Assembly (NCBI RefSeq): GCF_020171945.1
Contig: NZ_JAIVAP010000020.1
Span: 1-64,000 of the forward strand
DNA: 64,000 nt
Origin: Bacillus infantis
GTDB taxonomy: Bacteria; Bacillota; Bacilli; Bacillales; Cytobacillaceae
Reading direction: 5' to 3'
Shown: positions 38,144 to 46,336 of the stretch, piece by piece
Layout: every line of letters starts with the position of its first letter
Numbering within the stretch: the first letter of the stretch is position 1
Translations under genes and position numbers: made by a program
Notes under the pieces: model-generated
Database searches by the model: none
Seen by the model: only the letters and a program-made list of their open reading frames with translations
Told to the model about the DNA's origin: nothing

Positions 38144-41100
38144 ATGAAAAGATTTTTCCATGTCGTTGCCATTCCGATCAGGATGGTCCTTAATAAATTT
38201 GGCGACTACGATCCTAATGGGAAAATGTATATATTAAAAGAAAATGAAGAAAAAGTGAATAAGCTGGTCAAAAAGAATCCTTTCTCTCCTGTAGACCTGG
38301 TCCAGCCGCTGACCATAAGGGCCAATGAAGGGGACGAAGTAGAAGTATTGTTTGAGAACCAGCTGGAAGAGCCGGCTGGGATCCACTTCCAGGAAGCGGA
38401 TTATGATGTAATGACCTCGGATGGTGCCAATGTAGGATTCAATCAGGACACAACGGTAAAATGCGGTGAAAAGATCCTTTACCGCATCAAGGCAAATAAT
38501 GAAGGAATATACTTTTTCTCGGATCTTGGTAATCCAATCAGTTCGGAAAAGGGATCGAATATACATGGTCTCTATGGAAGCCTGATTGTACAGTCAAGAG
38601 GCTCCTGGTGGACTGATCCGATTACAGGGGAGTCTATCAGCAGCGGTGCATTCGCGGATATCCACCATCCCTTTCTGCCTTCTTTCCGCGAATATGCCTG
38701 GTTCTTCGGTGATGAGCAGCCAAGCTTAGATCTGACAGGGAATGCTCCTCTCGACCCCATGACCGGCCAGGAAAGGGAATCCACACATGCAGTCAATTAC
38801 CGGTACGAGCCGCTGGGAAACAGGAAGCGCCTGATTGAGGAAGGAGTTGTCTGTCCTGAATGCGACGGCGAGGAAGTCCACCATGACTCCTGGGTTTTTG
38901 GCGATCCAAGCACGCCGATTTTAAGAGCCTATAAAGGGGATCCCGTAAAAATCCGGGTGATTCATGGAGGGGTCAAGGAAACCCATGTCTTCCACTATCA
39001 TGTTCACCAATGGTTCAGGGATCTAAGCAATGTCAATTCAGAAATCATTGACTCCCAGTCAATCAGTCCGCAAATGCATTATACTGTAGCACCCTTATAT
39101 GGGGCAGGCAGTCTGCAGCAGGCAATAGGCGATATCATCATCCATTGTCATTTGTATCCCCACTTTGAAGTAGGAATGTGGGGACTTCAGCGTATTTTCG
39201 ACACACTGCAGGATGGAAGCCAGTGCTATCCAAACGGGGAGCCCATCCATGCGCTTCAGCCATTGCCTGATCGGCCGCTGCCTCCAGTCCCGACAGCAGA
39301 AAGGCCTGGCTTCCCTAACTTTATTCCCGGGAAGGTAGGCAGTAAAGCACCAAGGCCGCCTTTGGGCATTGTGGGCGGAAGGGGAATGACAGAGCTTGAG
39401 AAAAATGCGGCAGTGCCAAACGCCAGGCCTGGGGCTGTGTTTGCAGATGCCTGCCTGGGAAATCCGTTAGTATACGAGTTTGATATTTCTGTCATAGAGA
39501 TGCCCCTTACCTACAATAGGGAAGGCTGGAATGATCCTGTAGGAAGATTCTACGTATTGGATAAAGACCTTGATGATGTTCTTTCAGGCAAGAAGAAACC
39601 TGAGCCGCTCGTGTTTCATGTTCCGGCAGGTGCCTGCATCCGGGGGAATTTTACTAATCGCATTCCGAATGTATTGGACGGGAGCGCTTTTCAATTGGTA
39701 ACCAGAACGTATGAATGCGGCATGCACATCCATTATGTCAAATTTGATGTTCTCTGCTCAGACGCAGCCAATGTAGGCTGGAACTACGACAGTTCCGTCC
39801 TTCCGGGACAAACCATCCGGTATGAGTGGTATGCAGAGACTGAGCTGAAGGCCTGGTTTTTTCACGATCACTTGTTTGCAGCTGTACAGGAGAACCATGG
39901 AGTGTTCGGCTCCGGGGTTGTACATCCCCGGTTTTCAAAAATCCTGGACAGTACAACAGGGGAAGAGACTGACAGGGGAGTGGAGGTTACAGTCACCCAT
40001 CCGCTGATTCCCGATTATCGTGATTATGCTATTTTCGCACAGGATTATACCATGCTGTTTGATAAAAACGGCTGTCCTTTGGCTCCTCCGCCTTATCCGG
40101 GATCTTTGGACGACCCGGGAGTATTTGGAGTGAACCTGAGGAATGAGCCGCTTCAATTCAGGCTCGGGAAAGATTGCGATCCGGCTTATACCTTTAGCTC
40201 GTTTGTTAAAGGAGATCCTTATACGGCTGTATTCAAGGCTTATAAGGGCGATTCCATCAGGATCCGCCTCCTGCAGGGTGCGCATGAGGAGTCTCACAGC
40301 TTTATCCTCCATGGTTTGAAGTGGCTCTCTGAAAGGAGGACACTCGATTCTGCCATGGAGAATCAGAAGCATATAGGCATATCCGAGTCTTTCACCTTTG
40401 AGACTTACATTCCGAGAGCGGGAGATTATTTCTGGGCGTTTGAAACCGAAGAGGATTTGTGGAATGGCTTATGGGGGCTGATCAGGGCTTATAGTGAGCT
40501 TGAGGATGACTTGATTCCGCTGACGGACCAGCCTTTGCCGCCACCGAAACAAAGTGCGCAGCCTGTATGCACCGGACTGCCGCCATGCCAGCCGCCAGAA
40601 GCGATCAGCACAGCACCAGCTGGGGCGCCAGTTAGGAAATATCATGTGGTGGCTTTCCAGAGGCCCGTCATTTACAACCATTATCATGATCATGATCCGT
40701 ATGCGGTTATCTTTGCCCTGGAAGAGGAGCTGGAGGATATCCTGTCAGGTAGGAAGAATCCTGAGCCGCTGATCCTGCGGGGCAATGCCGGGGACTCAAT
40801 AGAGGTAACACTTACCAATATGCTAGTGCCGGAATTATTCCCCTTTGCTGACGGCATCTATCCTTATCCACAGGTAAAAGAGCAGGCTCCTTATCCGCCT
40901 TCTTTGAGAATTTCTCTGCATCCCCAGCTTTTGGACTATGATGTCCGAACGTCTGCAGGGGAAACAGTAGGATTCAATTATGATCAAACAGTCGGTCCTG
41001 GTGAATCATTTACCTATAAATGGTATGTGGAAGATGCGGCTGGCACCTGCGGCCTATGGGATATGGCTGATATTCGAAACCATCGCTCCCAAGGGGCATT

Positions 41101-41797
41101 CGGCATGTTCATAGCAGAGCCGAGAGGCACACAATATTTGGACCCGGAAACACTGCTTCCGGTAAAAACCGGCAGCCAGGTTGTCCTTCGGCATCCACTG
41201 CTGCCTGATATAAGAGAATTTGTGCTCATCATGCATGACGGAGTGCGCCTGGTTGACAAGAAGAATCAGCTGATAGTCGATCCTGCTGAATCGATCATCC
41301 CTGAAGAAGACCAGGAAGAGGATTTGCTGGACACCTACGATCAAGGCTCAAGGGGCTTCAACTATAGAAGTGAGAGGCTTATCAACAGATGGAGAAAGGT
41401 TCAGAGATTGGAGGATCTATTCAGCTCGAAGGTGCATGGAGACCCGGCGACACCTGTATTTCATGCTTATCCCAATGATCCAGTCATTATCCGGCATGCG
41501 TATCCTGCCGAGAGAAGAAGGTCACAGACCTTTCACGTTCATGGACACTACTGGCATGTCGATACAGAAAACCTGAATTCCAGCATCAAATCCGTACAGG
41601 GTGAAAATTTAATGGGAAGAGTGAATGATTTAAGGATCTTATATGGAGCAGGTAGTCTTTATGGCTATCCGGGAGATTATATGTTCCGTTCAGGCAACAT
41701 ACGCTGGGGGATCGAGCCGGGCTTTTGGGGCATTATGAGGGTTCATAAGGAGCTGCAAAATTGCCTGGCCAGGATTAAGGTTGATAAAACAGGATAA
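38144..41797 (+). CDS. mnxG: MnxG-like manganese-oxidising multicopper oxidase
   Basis: 1217 aa, the length I recall for MnxG. Six cupredoxin-like domains are expected. One complete catalytic set is visible: HYHVH (284-288), HCHLYPHFEVGM (334-345, T1 Cys335, His340, Met345), HIH (528-530) and HDH (574-576), giving four H-x-H pairs for a trinuclear copper centre. Another His cluster, HVHGHYWH, is at 1131-1138. It oxidises Mn(II) to Mn oxides on the spore surface in SG-1/PL-12. No signal peptide is seen, as expected for a mother-cell-made coat or exosporium protein. ATG 38144 follows AGGTGA. Confidence 0.88.
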   Translation: MKRFFHVVAIPIRMVLNKFGDYDPNGKMYILKENEEKVNKLVKKNPFSPVDLVQPLTIRANEGDEVEVLFENQLEEPAGIHFQEADYDVMTSDGANVGFNQDTTVKCGEKILYRIKANNEGIYFFSDLGNPISSEKGSNIHGLYGSLIVQSRGSWWTDPITGESISSGAFADIHHPFLPSFREYAWFFGDEQPSLDLTGNAPLDPMTGQERESTHAVNYRYEPLGNRKRLIEEGVVCPECDGEEVHHDSWVFGDPSTPILRAYKGDPVKIRVIHGGVKETHVFHYHVHQWFRDLSNVNSEIIDSQSISPQMHYTVAPLYGAGSLQQAIGDIIIHCHLYPHFEVGMWGLQRIFDTLQDGSQCYPNGEPIHALQPLPDRPLPPVPTAERPGFPNFIPGKVGSKAPRPPLGIVGGRGMTELEKNAAVPNARPGAVFADACLGNPLVYEFDISVIEMPLTYNREGWNDPVGRFYVLDKDLDDVLSGKKKPEPLVFHVPAGACIRGNFTNRIPNVLDGSAFQLVTRTYECGMHIHYVKFDVLCSDAANVGWNYDSSVLPGQTIRYEWYAETELKAWFFHDHLFAAVQENHGVFGSGVVHPRFSKILDSTTGEETDRGVEVTVTHPLIPDYRDYAIFAQDYTMLFDKNGCPLAPPPYPGSLDDPGVFGVNLRNEPLQFRLGKDCDPAYTFSSFVKGDPYTAVFKAYKGDSIRIRLLQGAHEESHSFILHGLKWLSERRTLDSAMENQKHIGISESFTFETYIPRAGDYFWAFETEEDLWNGLWGLIRAYSELEDDLIPLTDQPLPPPKQSAQPVCTGLPPCQPPEAISTAPAGAPVRKYHVVAFQRPVIYNHYHDHDPYAVIFALEEELEDILSGRKNPEPLILRGNAGDSIEVTLTNMLVPELFPFADGIYPYPQVKEQAPYPPSLRISLHPQLLDYDVRTSAGETVGFNYDQTVGPGESFTYKWYVEDAAGTCGLWDMADIRNHRSQGAFGMFIAEPRGTQYLDPETLLPVKTGSQVVLRHPLLPDIREFVLIMHDGVRLVDKKNQLIVDPAESIIPEEDQEEDLLDTYDQGSRGFNYRSERLINRWRKVQRLEDLFSSKVHGDPATPVFHAYPNDPVIIRHAYPAERRRSQTFHVHGHYWHVDTENLNSSIKSVQGENLMGRVNDLRILYGAGSLYGYPGDYMFRSGNIRWGIEPGFWGIMRVHKELQNCLARIKVDKTG

Positions 41798-41820
41798 GGG
41801 GAATCAATTCCCCTTATCCT
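41791..41820 (+). other. Perfect 14-bp inverted repeat after mnxG
   Basis: AGGATAAGGGGAAT / ATTCCCCTTATCCT with only two bases between, overlapping the mnxG stop. It is followed directly by the next gene's AAGGAGG, with no T-run, so it is more likely an mRNA-stability or processing hairpin than a terminator. Confidence 0.6.
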
Positions 41821-41836
41821 TAAGGAGGTGAATGGT

Positions 41837-42571
41837 TTGAGATTGGAAAAAGAATACAGCCTTTCCAGACAGCATACTCGTAATCCTTTTGATATTCCGT
41901 TTGAATGCTGCCCTCCGGGAATCGTTCAAGCAGGACTGCCTTCGCCGACCGGCTGCCAGTCCATGGAGGAGCTTGAGTTACTCGAAAGGAAAATAGATGC
42001 GGTAAATCAGTTCTTGCTGGATATCGGGATAAGGAGAGAGGATAATCAATTTGGAAGAGAAAGAAACCAGGTGCTGGAGCGCGCATTGGAAGGTCTTACT
42101 GGACAAGTTGCAGGATTTGAAATTGCAGGCCTTTCGCAGAACCTGGAGGGAAGGGTCCATCTTGCAGGCAGGGACTTTGCTATTATCCGGTCTGAGGGCA
42201 ATCAATTTATTATCCCTTATCAAAACATCTGTTTCATCAAGCCGGCCAACCGGTTTGCTGAATCTGATGAAGGCCCAAGGCTGTTAAATATAGAACCATG
42301 TCTAAGAAGAGCAATTGCATTTGACTTTGGCAGGACAGTCTCGTCTTCCCCGGAACTGATCCAGCTGTTCTTTGGCCTTACCCTGGAGATATATTTGCTT
42401 CTGCTGGAGGGGAAAATGGCTGAGATGGTAACAGAAGACTTTAAGGAGAAAGGGATTATCAAGGCTGTTCACCGGGAACATCTAAGCTTCTGTTTTAAAG
42501 AAACTACAAGAAGTATTCCATTAGATGAGATTCTCTATATAAGAAGAAAAATGAAAAATGCCTGCAGCTAG
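41837..42571 (+). CDS. Beta-domain protein downstream of mnxG
   Basis: 244 aa, no family recognised. The start is likely TTG 41837 after AAGGAGGTG. After a Pro/Cys-containing N-terminus (NPFDIPFECCPPGIVQ) there is a helical stretch, then two small beta-rich domains: ~92-140 (LEGRVHLAGRDFAIIRSEG, QFIIPYQNICFIKP) and ~195-242 (HLSFCFKETTRSIPLDEILY). Both carry the closing motif shared with MnxD-F. It is separated from mnxG only by a hairpin and is probably cotranscribed. Likely a structural partner on the spore surface (inference). Confidence 0.75.
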   Translation: MRLEKEYSLSRQHTRNPFDIPFECCPPGIVQAGLPSPTGCQSMEELELLERKIDAVNQFLLDIGIRREDNQFGRERNQVLERALEGLTGQVAGFEIAGLSQNLEGRVHLAGRDFAIIRSEGNQFIIPYQNICFIKPANRFAESDEGPRLLNIEPCLRRAIAFDFGRTVSSSPELIQLFFGLTLEIYLLLLEGKMAEMVTEDFKEKGIIKAVHREHLSFCFKETTRSIPLDEILYIRRKMKNACS

Positions 42572-42746
42572 CCGAAGGCATGAGGCTGCAGGCAGCTGTT
42601 AGAAGTGGACGTGCCCGCAGTCTTTTCTGTTTGTCGCGGAAACTGTTAATTTTCATTTACAGTCGCCCCTCTGCCGACCGGCAGCTTTAGAAGCACTGCA
42701 GTCAAAATATTGTGCAGTGTCTAGCATTGAAGATGCGAGTAAGGAT
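42572..42746. other. Intergenic spacer, no gene seen
   Basis: It contains one stem-loop (CACTGCA ... TGCAGTG, 42692-42720) without a T-run. No ORF with a ribosome binding site was found. The rest of the gap to 42969 holds the terminator at 42747-42801 and an AT-rich tail with nothing recognisable. Confidence 0.5.
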
Positions 42747-42801
42747 AAAACACCTCCTGAATGACACTCGAATTAAGTGCGGCTCAGGAGGTGTTTTTTT
42801 G
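42747..42801. terminator. Bidirectional terminator between convergent units
   Basis: AAAACACCTCCTGA / TCAGGAGGTGTTTT 14-bp stem followed by T7 on plus and preceded by an A-run for the minus strand. It ends the mnx-like transcript. The stem contains AGGAGGTG, a perfect anti-SD complement, which is probably incidental. Confidence 0.8.
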
Positions 42802-42969
42802 CATATTATATCTATCATTTAACTGAGATAACTGTGTGGGGTAGTATATTAATTGGTACTTAAAGAGTACACGATAGAAAAACAGACCGCCAATTGCAAT
42901 AGTGCAAAAATGGCAGCCCAAAAGAAAATCTATTGGCGATTCTGCTTACCAGGCCAGTCTTCTTATGAG

Positions 42970-43494
42970 TCAGCAATGGCCGCAATCACATTTTCGTTCT
43001 TTGAACTCGACCCATTTAACATCTTCCATTGGAACAATACGAAAGGTGTCTTTCTTCTTCTTCTTTTTCTTTTTCTTCGGCTTTTCCTCGGCGTCCTCTT
43101 CCTCTTCTTCTTCTTCCTCCAAATCTTCCTCTTCTTCCGGGTTTCCTAAAACTTCAATAACCTTTACTTCAACAAAGTTCGAGCCTACAAAGCAGATTTT
43201 GGCCAGAATTTCTTCGCAGCTGCTTCCGCATTCCAGCTGCATTTTTACTTTACAGTCAACAAGCTGCCTTAACCGGAAAGCGAGGTTTCCTTGCAGTCCT
43301 CCAAGCCTGATTTGAAATCTATCATCACACAAGAAGCTGTCAGCCGCTTGTGAGTGGTGGATGTCGTGATGGCAGGAGCAAGAATGCTTATCGGGATGAG
43401 AATGGGGATGGTAGTGGTGGTTCCTGTCAAAATGGTCATAATGATAGCCTCCACAGCTGGAACAGCGTGGATGATGATGATGTGAATAGCTCAT
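42970..43494 (-). CDS. His-rich, acidic/basic-tract protein (candidate metal-binding spore protein)
   Basis: 174 aa in three parts. Residues 1-50 are extremely His- and Cys-rich (SYSHHHHPRCSSCGGYHYDH, HHYHPHSHPDKHSCSCHHD). The middle ~60-110 is a beta-rich domain (VDCKVKMQLECG, ILAKICFVGSNFVEVKVIEV). Then come a long Glu run, a long Lys run, and the closing strand TFRIVPMEDVKWVEF with a CDCGHC tail. No known family recognised. ATG with AAGGAGG upstream. The His/Cys content suggests copper, zinc or manganese binding; context with the oxidase makes copper or Mn delivery plausible but unproven. Confidence 0.8.
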   Translation of the reverse strand: MSYSHHHHPRCSSCGGYHYDHFDRNHHYHPHSHPDKHSCSCHHDIHHSQAADSFLCDDRFQIRLGGLQGNLAFRLRQLVDCKVKMQLECGSSCEEILAKICFVGSNFVEVKVIEVLGNPEEEEDLEEEEEEEEDAEEKPKKKKKKKKKDTFRIVPMEDVKWVEFKERKCDCGHC

Positions 43495-43509
43495 GTTGTT
43501 CCTCCTTGA

Positions 43510-43803
43510 TTATAAATATATGTTAATCGTTAACTTGTTTTGCAATTCTGAATCAGCCTGTTTTTTGGTTCTTGATTTACGAATATTGGGCAGGCTTTTA
43601 ATGCTATCAATCTTATATTTGGGGTAAGGGGCATCCAATTTATTTATAGAAGCGTATTGTCTATTTAGTCCGTCCTGATAACGCAGACTGGCTGAGTGGT
43701 AAAAAGTATTAGCTTTGTCCTGATACAGCGGAAGATAGCTGTCAGGCCGTGCTGTATGGCCGCATTGGCAGCTGCTGCGGGACTTATCTGCATAATATGT
43801 CAA
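43510..43803 (-). CDS. Tyr-rich hypothetical protein
   Basis: 97 aa starting at TTG 43803 with AGAGGG upstream. It has an N-terminal CQCGH motif, many Tyr and Ser (TYYADKSRSSCQC, LPLYQDKANTFYHSASLRY) and a basic C-terminal part. No family recognised. It ends 15 bases before the His-rich gene and begins 43 bases after the Cys-rich one, so the three read as one minus-strand operon. Tyr/Cys richness is common in spore coat proteins that are cross-linked; this is inference. Confidence 0.6.
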   Translation of the reverse strand: MTYYADKSRSSCQCGHTARPDSYLPLYQDKANTFYHSASLRYQDGLNRQYASINKLDAPYPKYKIDSIKSLPNIRKSRTKKQADSELQNKLTINIYL

Positions 43804-43846
43804 TGTTCAATCCCTCTTTTCCTTCTGCAATGGTAATCCCTGGTTC

Positions 43847-44011
43847 TTAAAAGCAATAAGTGCTCGAGCATGAGCAGTCATTATAGGAGTATTTTTTGTT
43901 TAAGCATCCGTAATATAAATTAGCTATCTCACACGGTTTTTTGCATCCGCATAGAGATATACACCGCTTTTTCCGCTGACAGCAGCAGGAATTAGGATAA
44001 TAACAGCCCAC
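43847..44011 (-). CDS. 54-aa cysteine-rich protein
   Basis: 54 residues with 12 cysteines, beginning MGCYYPNSCCCQRKKRC and including SLCGCKKPC and a YNDCSCSSTYC end. GTG start 8 bases after AAAGGAGGTGA, one of the strongest ribosome binding sites in the region. It is the first gene of the three-gene minus-strand unit with the Tyr-rich and His-rich proteins, divergent from the SCO1-like gene. No family is recognised; a small metal-binding or cross-linked spore coat protein are the main options. Confidence 0.68.
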   Translation of the reverse strand: MGCYYPNSCCCQRKKRCISLCGCKKPCEIANLYYGCLNKKYSYNDCSCSSTYCF

Positions 44012-44189
44012 AAATTTCACCTCCTTTAATTCAATTTATGTAAACAGGCCTCTATTTGCTTGTACACCTGCCGCTTTCAGTGAAATATAGTTTGTCCTCC
44101 AGATGAAGAAAAAGACGCCAGGCCGGGACAAGTGGCCAAACATAAATTTTAAAGAAGAATAAAATTATAGAAAGAATAGATTAAATTAA

Positions 44190-44795
44190 ATGAATAGGCG
44201 GGATAAAATAATGATCGTTCGTATATGTGCATTCCTGGCTGTAATAGCCGGCTTTTGCCTGACATATGTCTTCTGGCCTGAAAGTGAAAGCCTGCCGAAA
44301 ATCAAAAAAGTAGAAGCATTCAGCCTTGAAGCAATTCAGAGCCCAGAATATGATTCAGCTAACAACAAGATAAAGCTCGTAAATTTCTTCTATACAAGCT
44401 GTCCGGATGTCTGTCCTTTAACCATGACAGATTTAAAGAAGGTGCAGGATGGACTGAAAGATGAAAATCTTTTTGGCAGTGAAGCTGAAATTGTATCCAT
44501 ATCATTTGATCCGGTAAATGATACTGAAGAAAAAGTCAGGGAATATGCCAATCATTTTCATGCAGACTTTAAAGGATGGAAGTTCTTGAGCGGAAGGGAA
44601 ACAGATATTAAGAGAGTAACGGAAAACTTCAATATGAATATCAGAATGGACAATGGCGGCGTAGTAGCCCACAGTACTAAAATGTACCTGGTTGACCAGA
44701 ATCATTATATCCGGGCAGAATATGATATGGCCGGCTTAAAGGAAAGTATTTCTGTTCAAGAAATTCTGGCGGATATTAAAAGCCTTGCACGCTAA
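44190..44795 (+). CDS. SCO1/SenC-family copper chaperone
   Basis: 201 aa. An N-terminal membrane anchor (IVRICAFLAVIAGFCLTYVF) precedes a thioredoxin-fold SCO domain with the copper motif SCPDVCP (Cys71, Cys75) and the third ligand His161 in AHSTKMYLVD. SCO proteins deliver or reduce copper for oxidases, such as cytochrome oxidase CuA. Beside a multicopper oxidase it may load copper into MnxG; an SCO/thioredoxin-like MnxC is reported from SG-1, but here the gene lies outside the main operon. ATG 44190 or 44211 could be the start. Confidence 0.88.
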   Translation: MNRRDKIMIVRICAFLAVIAGFCLTYVFWPESESLPKIKKVEAFSLEAIQSPEYDSANNKIKLVNFFYTSCPDVCPLTMTDLKKVQDGLKDENLFGSEAEIVSISFDPVNDTEEKVREYANHFHADFKGWKFLSGRETDIKRVTENFNMNIRMDNGGVVAHSTKMYLVDQNHYIRAEYDMAGLKESISVQEILADIKSLAR

Positions 44796-44920
44796 ATGCA
44801 ATTTTGCAGGATTATAAAAATATAAAATTCACTCAAAAAGCTGTTCCTTTTTTGGATTTTCTGTTATATAATACAAAACATAAGTTACAAACTGTATTAT
44901 AACATTGAGGAGGAATGAAA

Positions 44921-46204
44921 ATGGTGAATGAAACGGCTGCCGCATTGCAGGAAAACTGGGATATGGATAAGAGGTGGAAGGGGATCGAACGGCCATACTC
45001 GGCGGAGGATGTCTTAAAGCTGCGGGGATCTGTCCGGATTGAACACACGCTGGCAAGAAGAGGTGCCGATAAACTGTGGAAGCTGGTTCATGAGGAAGAC
45101 TTTGTGAATGCACTTGGGGCTTTGACAGGAAACCAGGCTGTCCAGCAGGTGAAAGCCGGGCTGAAGGCGATTTATTTGAGCGGCTGGCAGGTTGCGGCAG
45201 ATGCCAATCTTTCCGGCCATATGTACCCTGACCAAAGCCTCTATCCTGCCAACAGTGTTCCGCAGGTGGTCAAGCGGATCAATCAGGCGCTGCAGCGGGC
45301 TGATCAGATCACTCACAGTGAAGGCGATCATTCCATTGACTGGTTCGCCCCGATTGTTGCAGACGCAGAAGCCGGGTTCGGGGGACAGCTGAATGTGTTT
45401 GAGCTGATGAAAGGGATGATTGAAGCAGGAGCGGCGGGTGTCCATTTTGAAGATCAGCTTTCCTCCGAAAAGAAATGCGGCCATCTTGGCGGAAAGGTGC
45501 TCCTGCCGACACAGACAGCCGTAAAAAATCTGATCGCTGCCAGGCTGGCGGCAGATGTAATGGATGTCCCGACTGTGCTGGTAGCACGGACAGATGCCAA
45601 TGCGGCTGATTTGATCACCAGTGATGTCGATCCATATGATCACCCGTTCATCATGGGGGAGAGGACGCCGGAAGGCTTTTTCCGAACCAGGGCAGGGCTT
45701 GATCAGGCCATCGCCCGCGGGCTTGCCTATGCCCCTTACGCTGATTTGATCTGGTGTGAAACATCCGAACCGGACCTGGAGGAGGCGAGAAGATTTGCGG
45801 AGGCCATCCATGAAAGGTTCCCGGGAAAATTGCTTGCCTACAACTGCTCGCCTTCATTCAACTGGAAGAAAAAGCTGGATGATGAAACCATTGCAAAATT
45901 CCAGAAAGAGCTCGGCAGGATGGGCTATAAATTCCAATTTGTTACGCTGGCAGGATTCCATGCTTTGAATCACAGCATGTTTGAACTGGCACGGGGGTAT
46001 AAAGAAAGGGGTATGGCCGCCTATTCCGAGCTTCAGCAAAGGGAATTCGCCAGCGAGGAATTCGGCTATACGGCCACCCGCCATCAGCGCGAGGTCGGTA
46101 CAGGCTATTTTGACCAGGTTTCCATGGTTGTCTCAGGAGGCACATCCTCCACCACTGCACTGAAGGGATCGACTGAGGAAGATCAGTTTACGGTGTCCCA
46201 ATAG
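44921..46204 (+). CDS. aceA: Isocitrate lyase
   Basis: 427-aa glyoxylate-shunt enzyme that splits isocitrate into glyoxylate and succinate. The catalytic loop KKCGHLGGK (Cys ~188) and the metal-site stretches ADAEAGFGG and [12 protein letters not shown] are clear; YNCSPSFNW is near the C-terminal third. ATG 44921 has GAGGAGGA 7 bases upstream; ATG 44915 overlaps that site. Malate synthase is not adjacent, which is unusual but not unknown. A terminator follows. Confidence 0.96.
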   Translation: MVNETAAALQENWDMDKRWKGIERPYSAEDVLKLRGSVRIEHTLARRGADKLWKLVHEEDFVNALGALTGNQAVQQVKAGLKAIYLSGWQVAADANLSGHMYPDQSLYPANSVPQVVKRINQALQRADQITHSEGDHSIDWFAPIVADAEAGFGGQLNVFELMKGMIEAGAAGVHFEDQLSSEKKCGHLGGKVLLPTQTAVKNLIAARLAADVMDVPTVLVARTDANAADLITSDVDPYDHPFIMGERTPEGFFRTRAGLDQAIARGLAYAPYADLIWCETSEPDLEEARRFAEAIHERFPGKLLAYNCSPSFNWKKKLDDETIAKFQKELGRMGYKFQFVTLAGFHALNHSMFELARGYKERGMAAYSELQQREFASEEFGYTATRHQREVGTGYFDQVSMVVSGGTSSTTALKGSTEEDQFTVSQ

Positions 46205-46215
46205 CATTCGGCTCT

Positions 46216-46244
46216 CCCTCCTTGAACAAAGGAGGGTTTTTTTT
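46216..46244 (+). terminator. Terminator after aceA
   Basis: CCCTCCTT / AAGGAGGG perfect stem, 5-base loop, then T8. Confidence 0.9.
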
Positions 46245-46336
46245 ATCCGGGAAAAGGAATAGTAAAAAGAGGAGCATCACATTCTTAGACAAATTGACAT
46301 ACATAATAGTAGCCTGATACTGGAGGAGGTGCGGAG

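Noticed and set aside
42902-43315. Ser/Phe-rich plus-strand frames at 42.9-43.3 kb
   Set aside because: They are shadows of the Glu/Lys tracts of the minus-strand His-rich protein.
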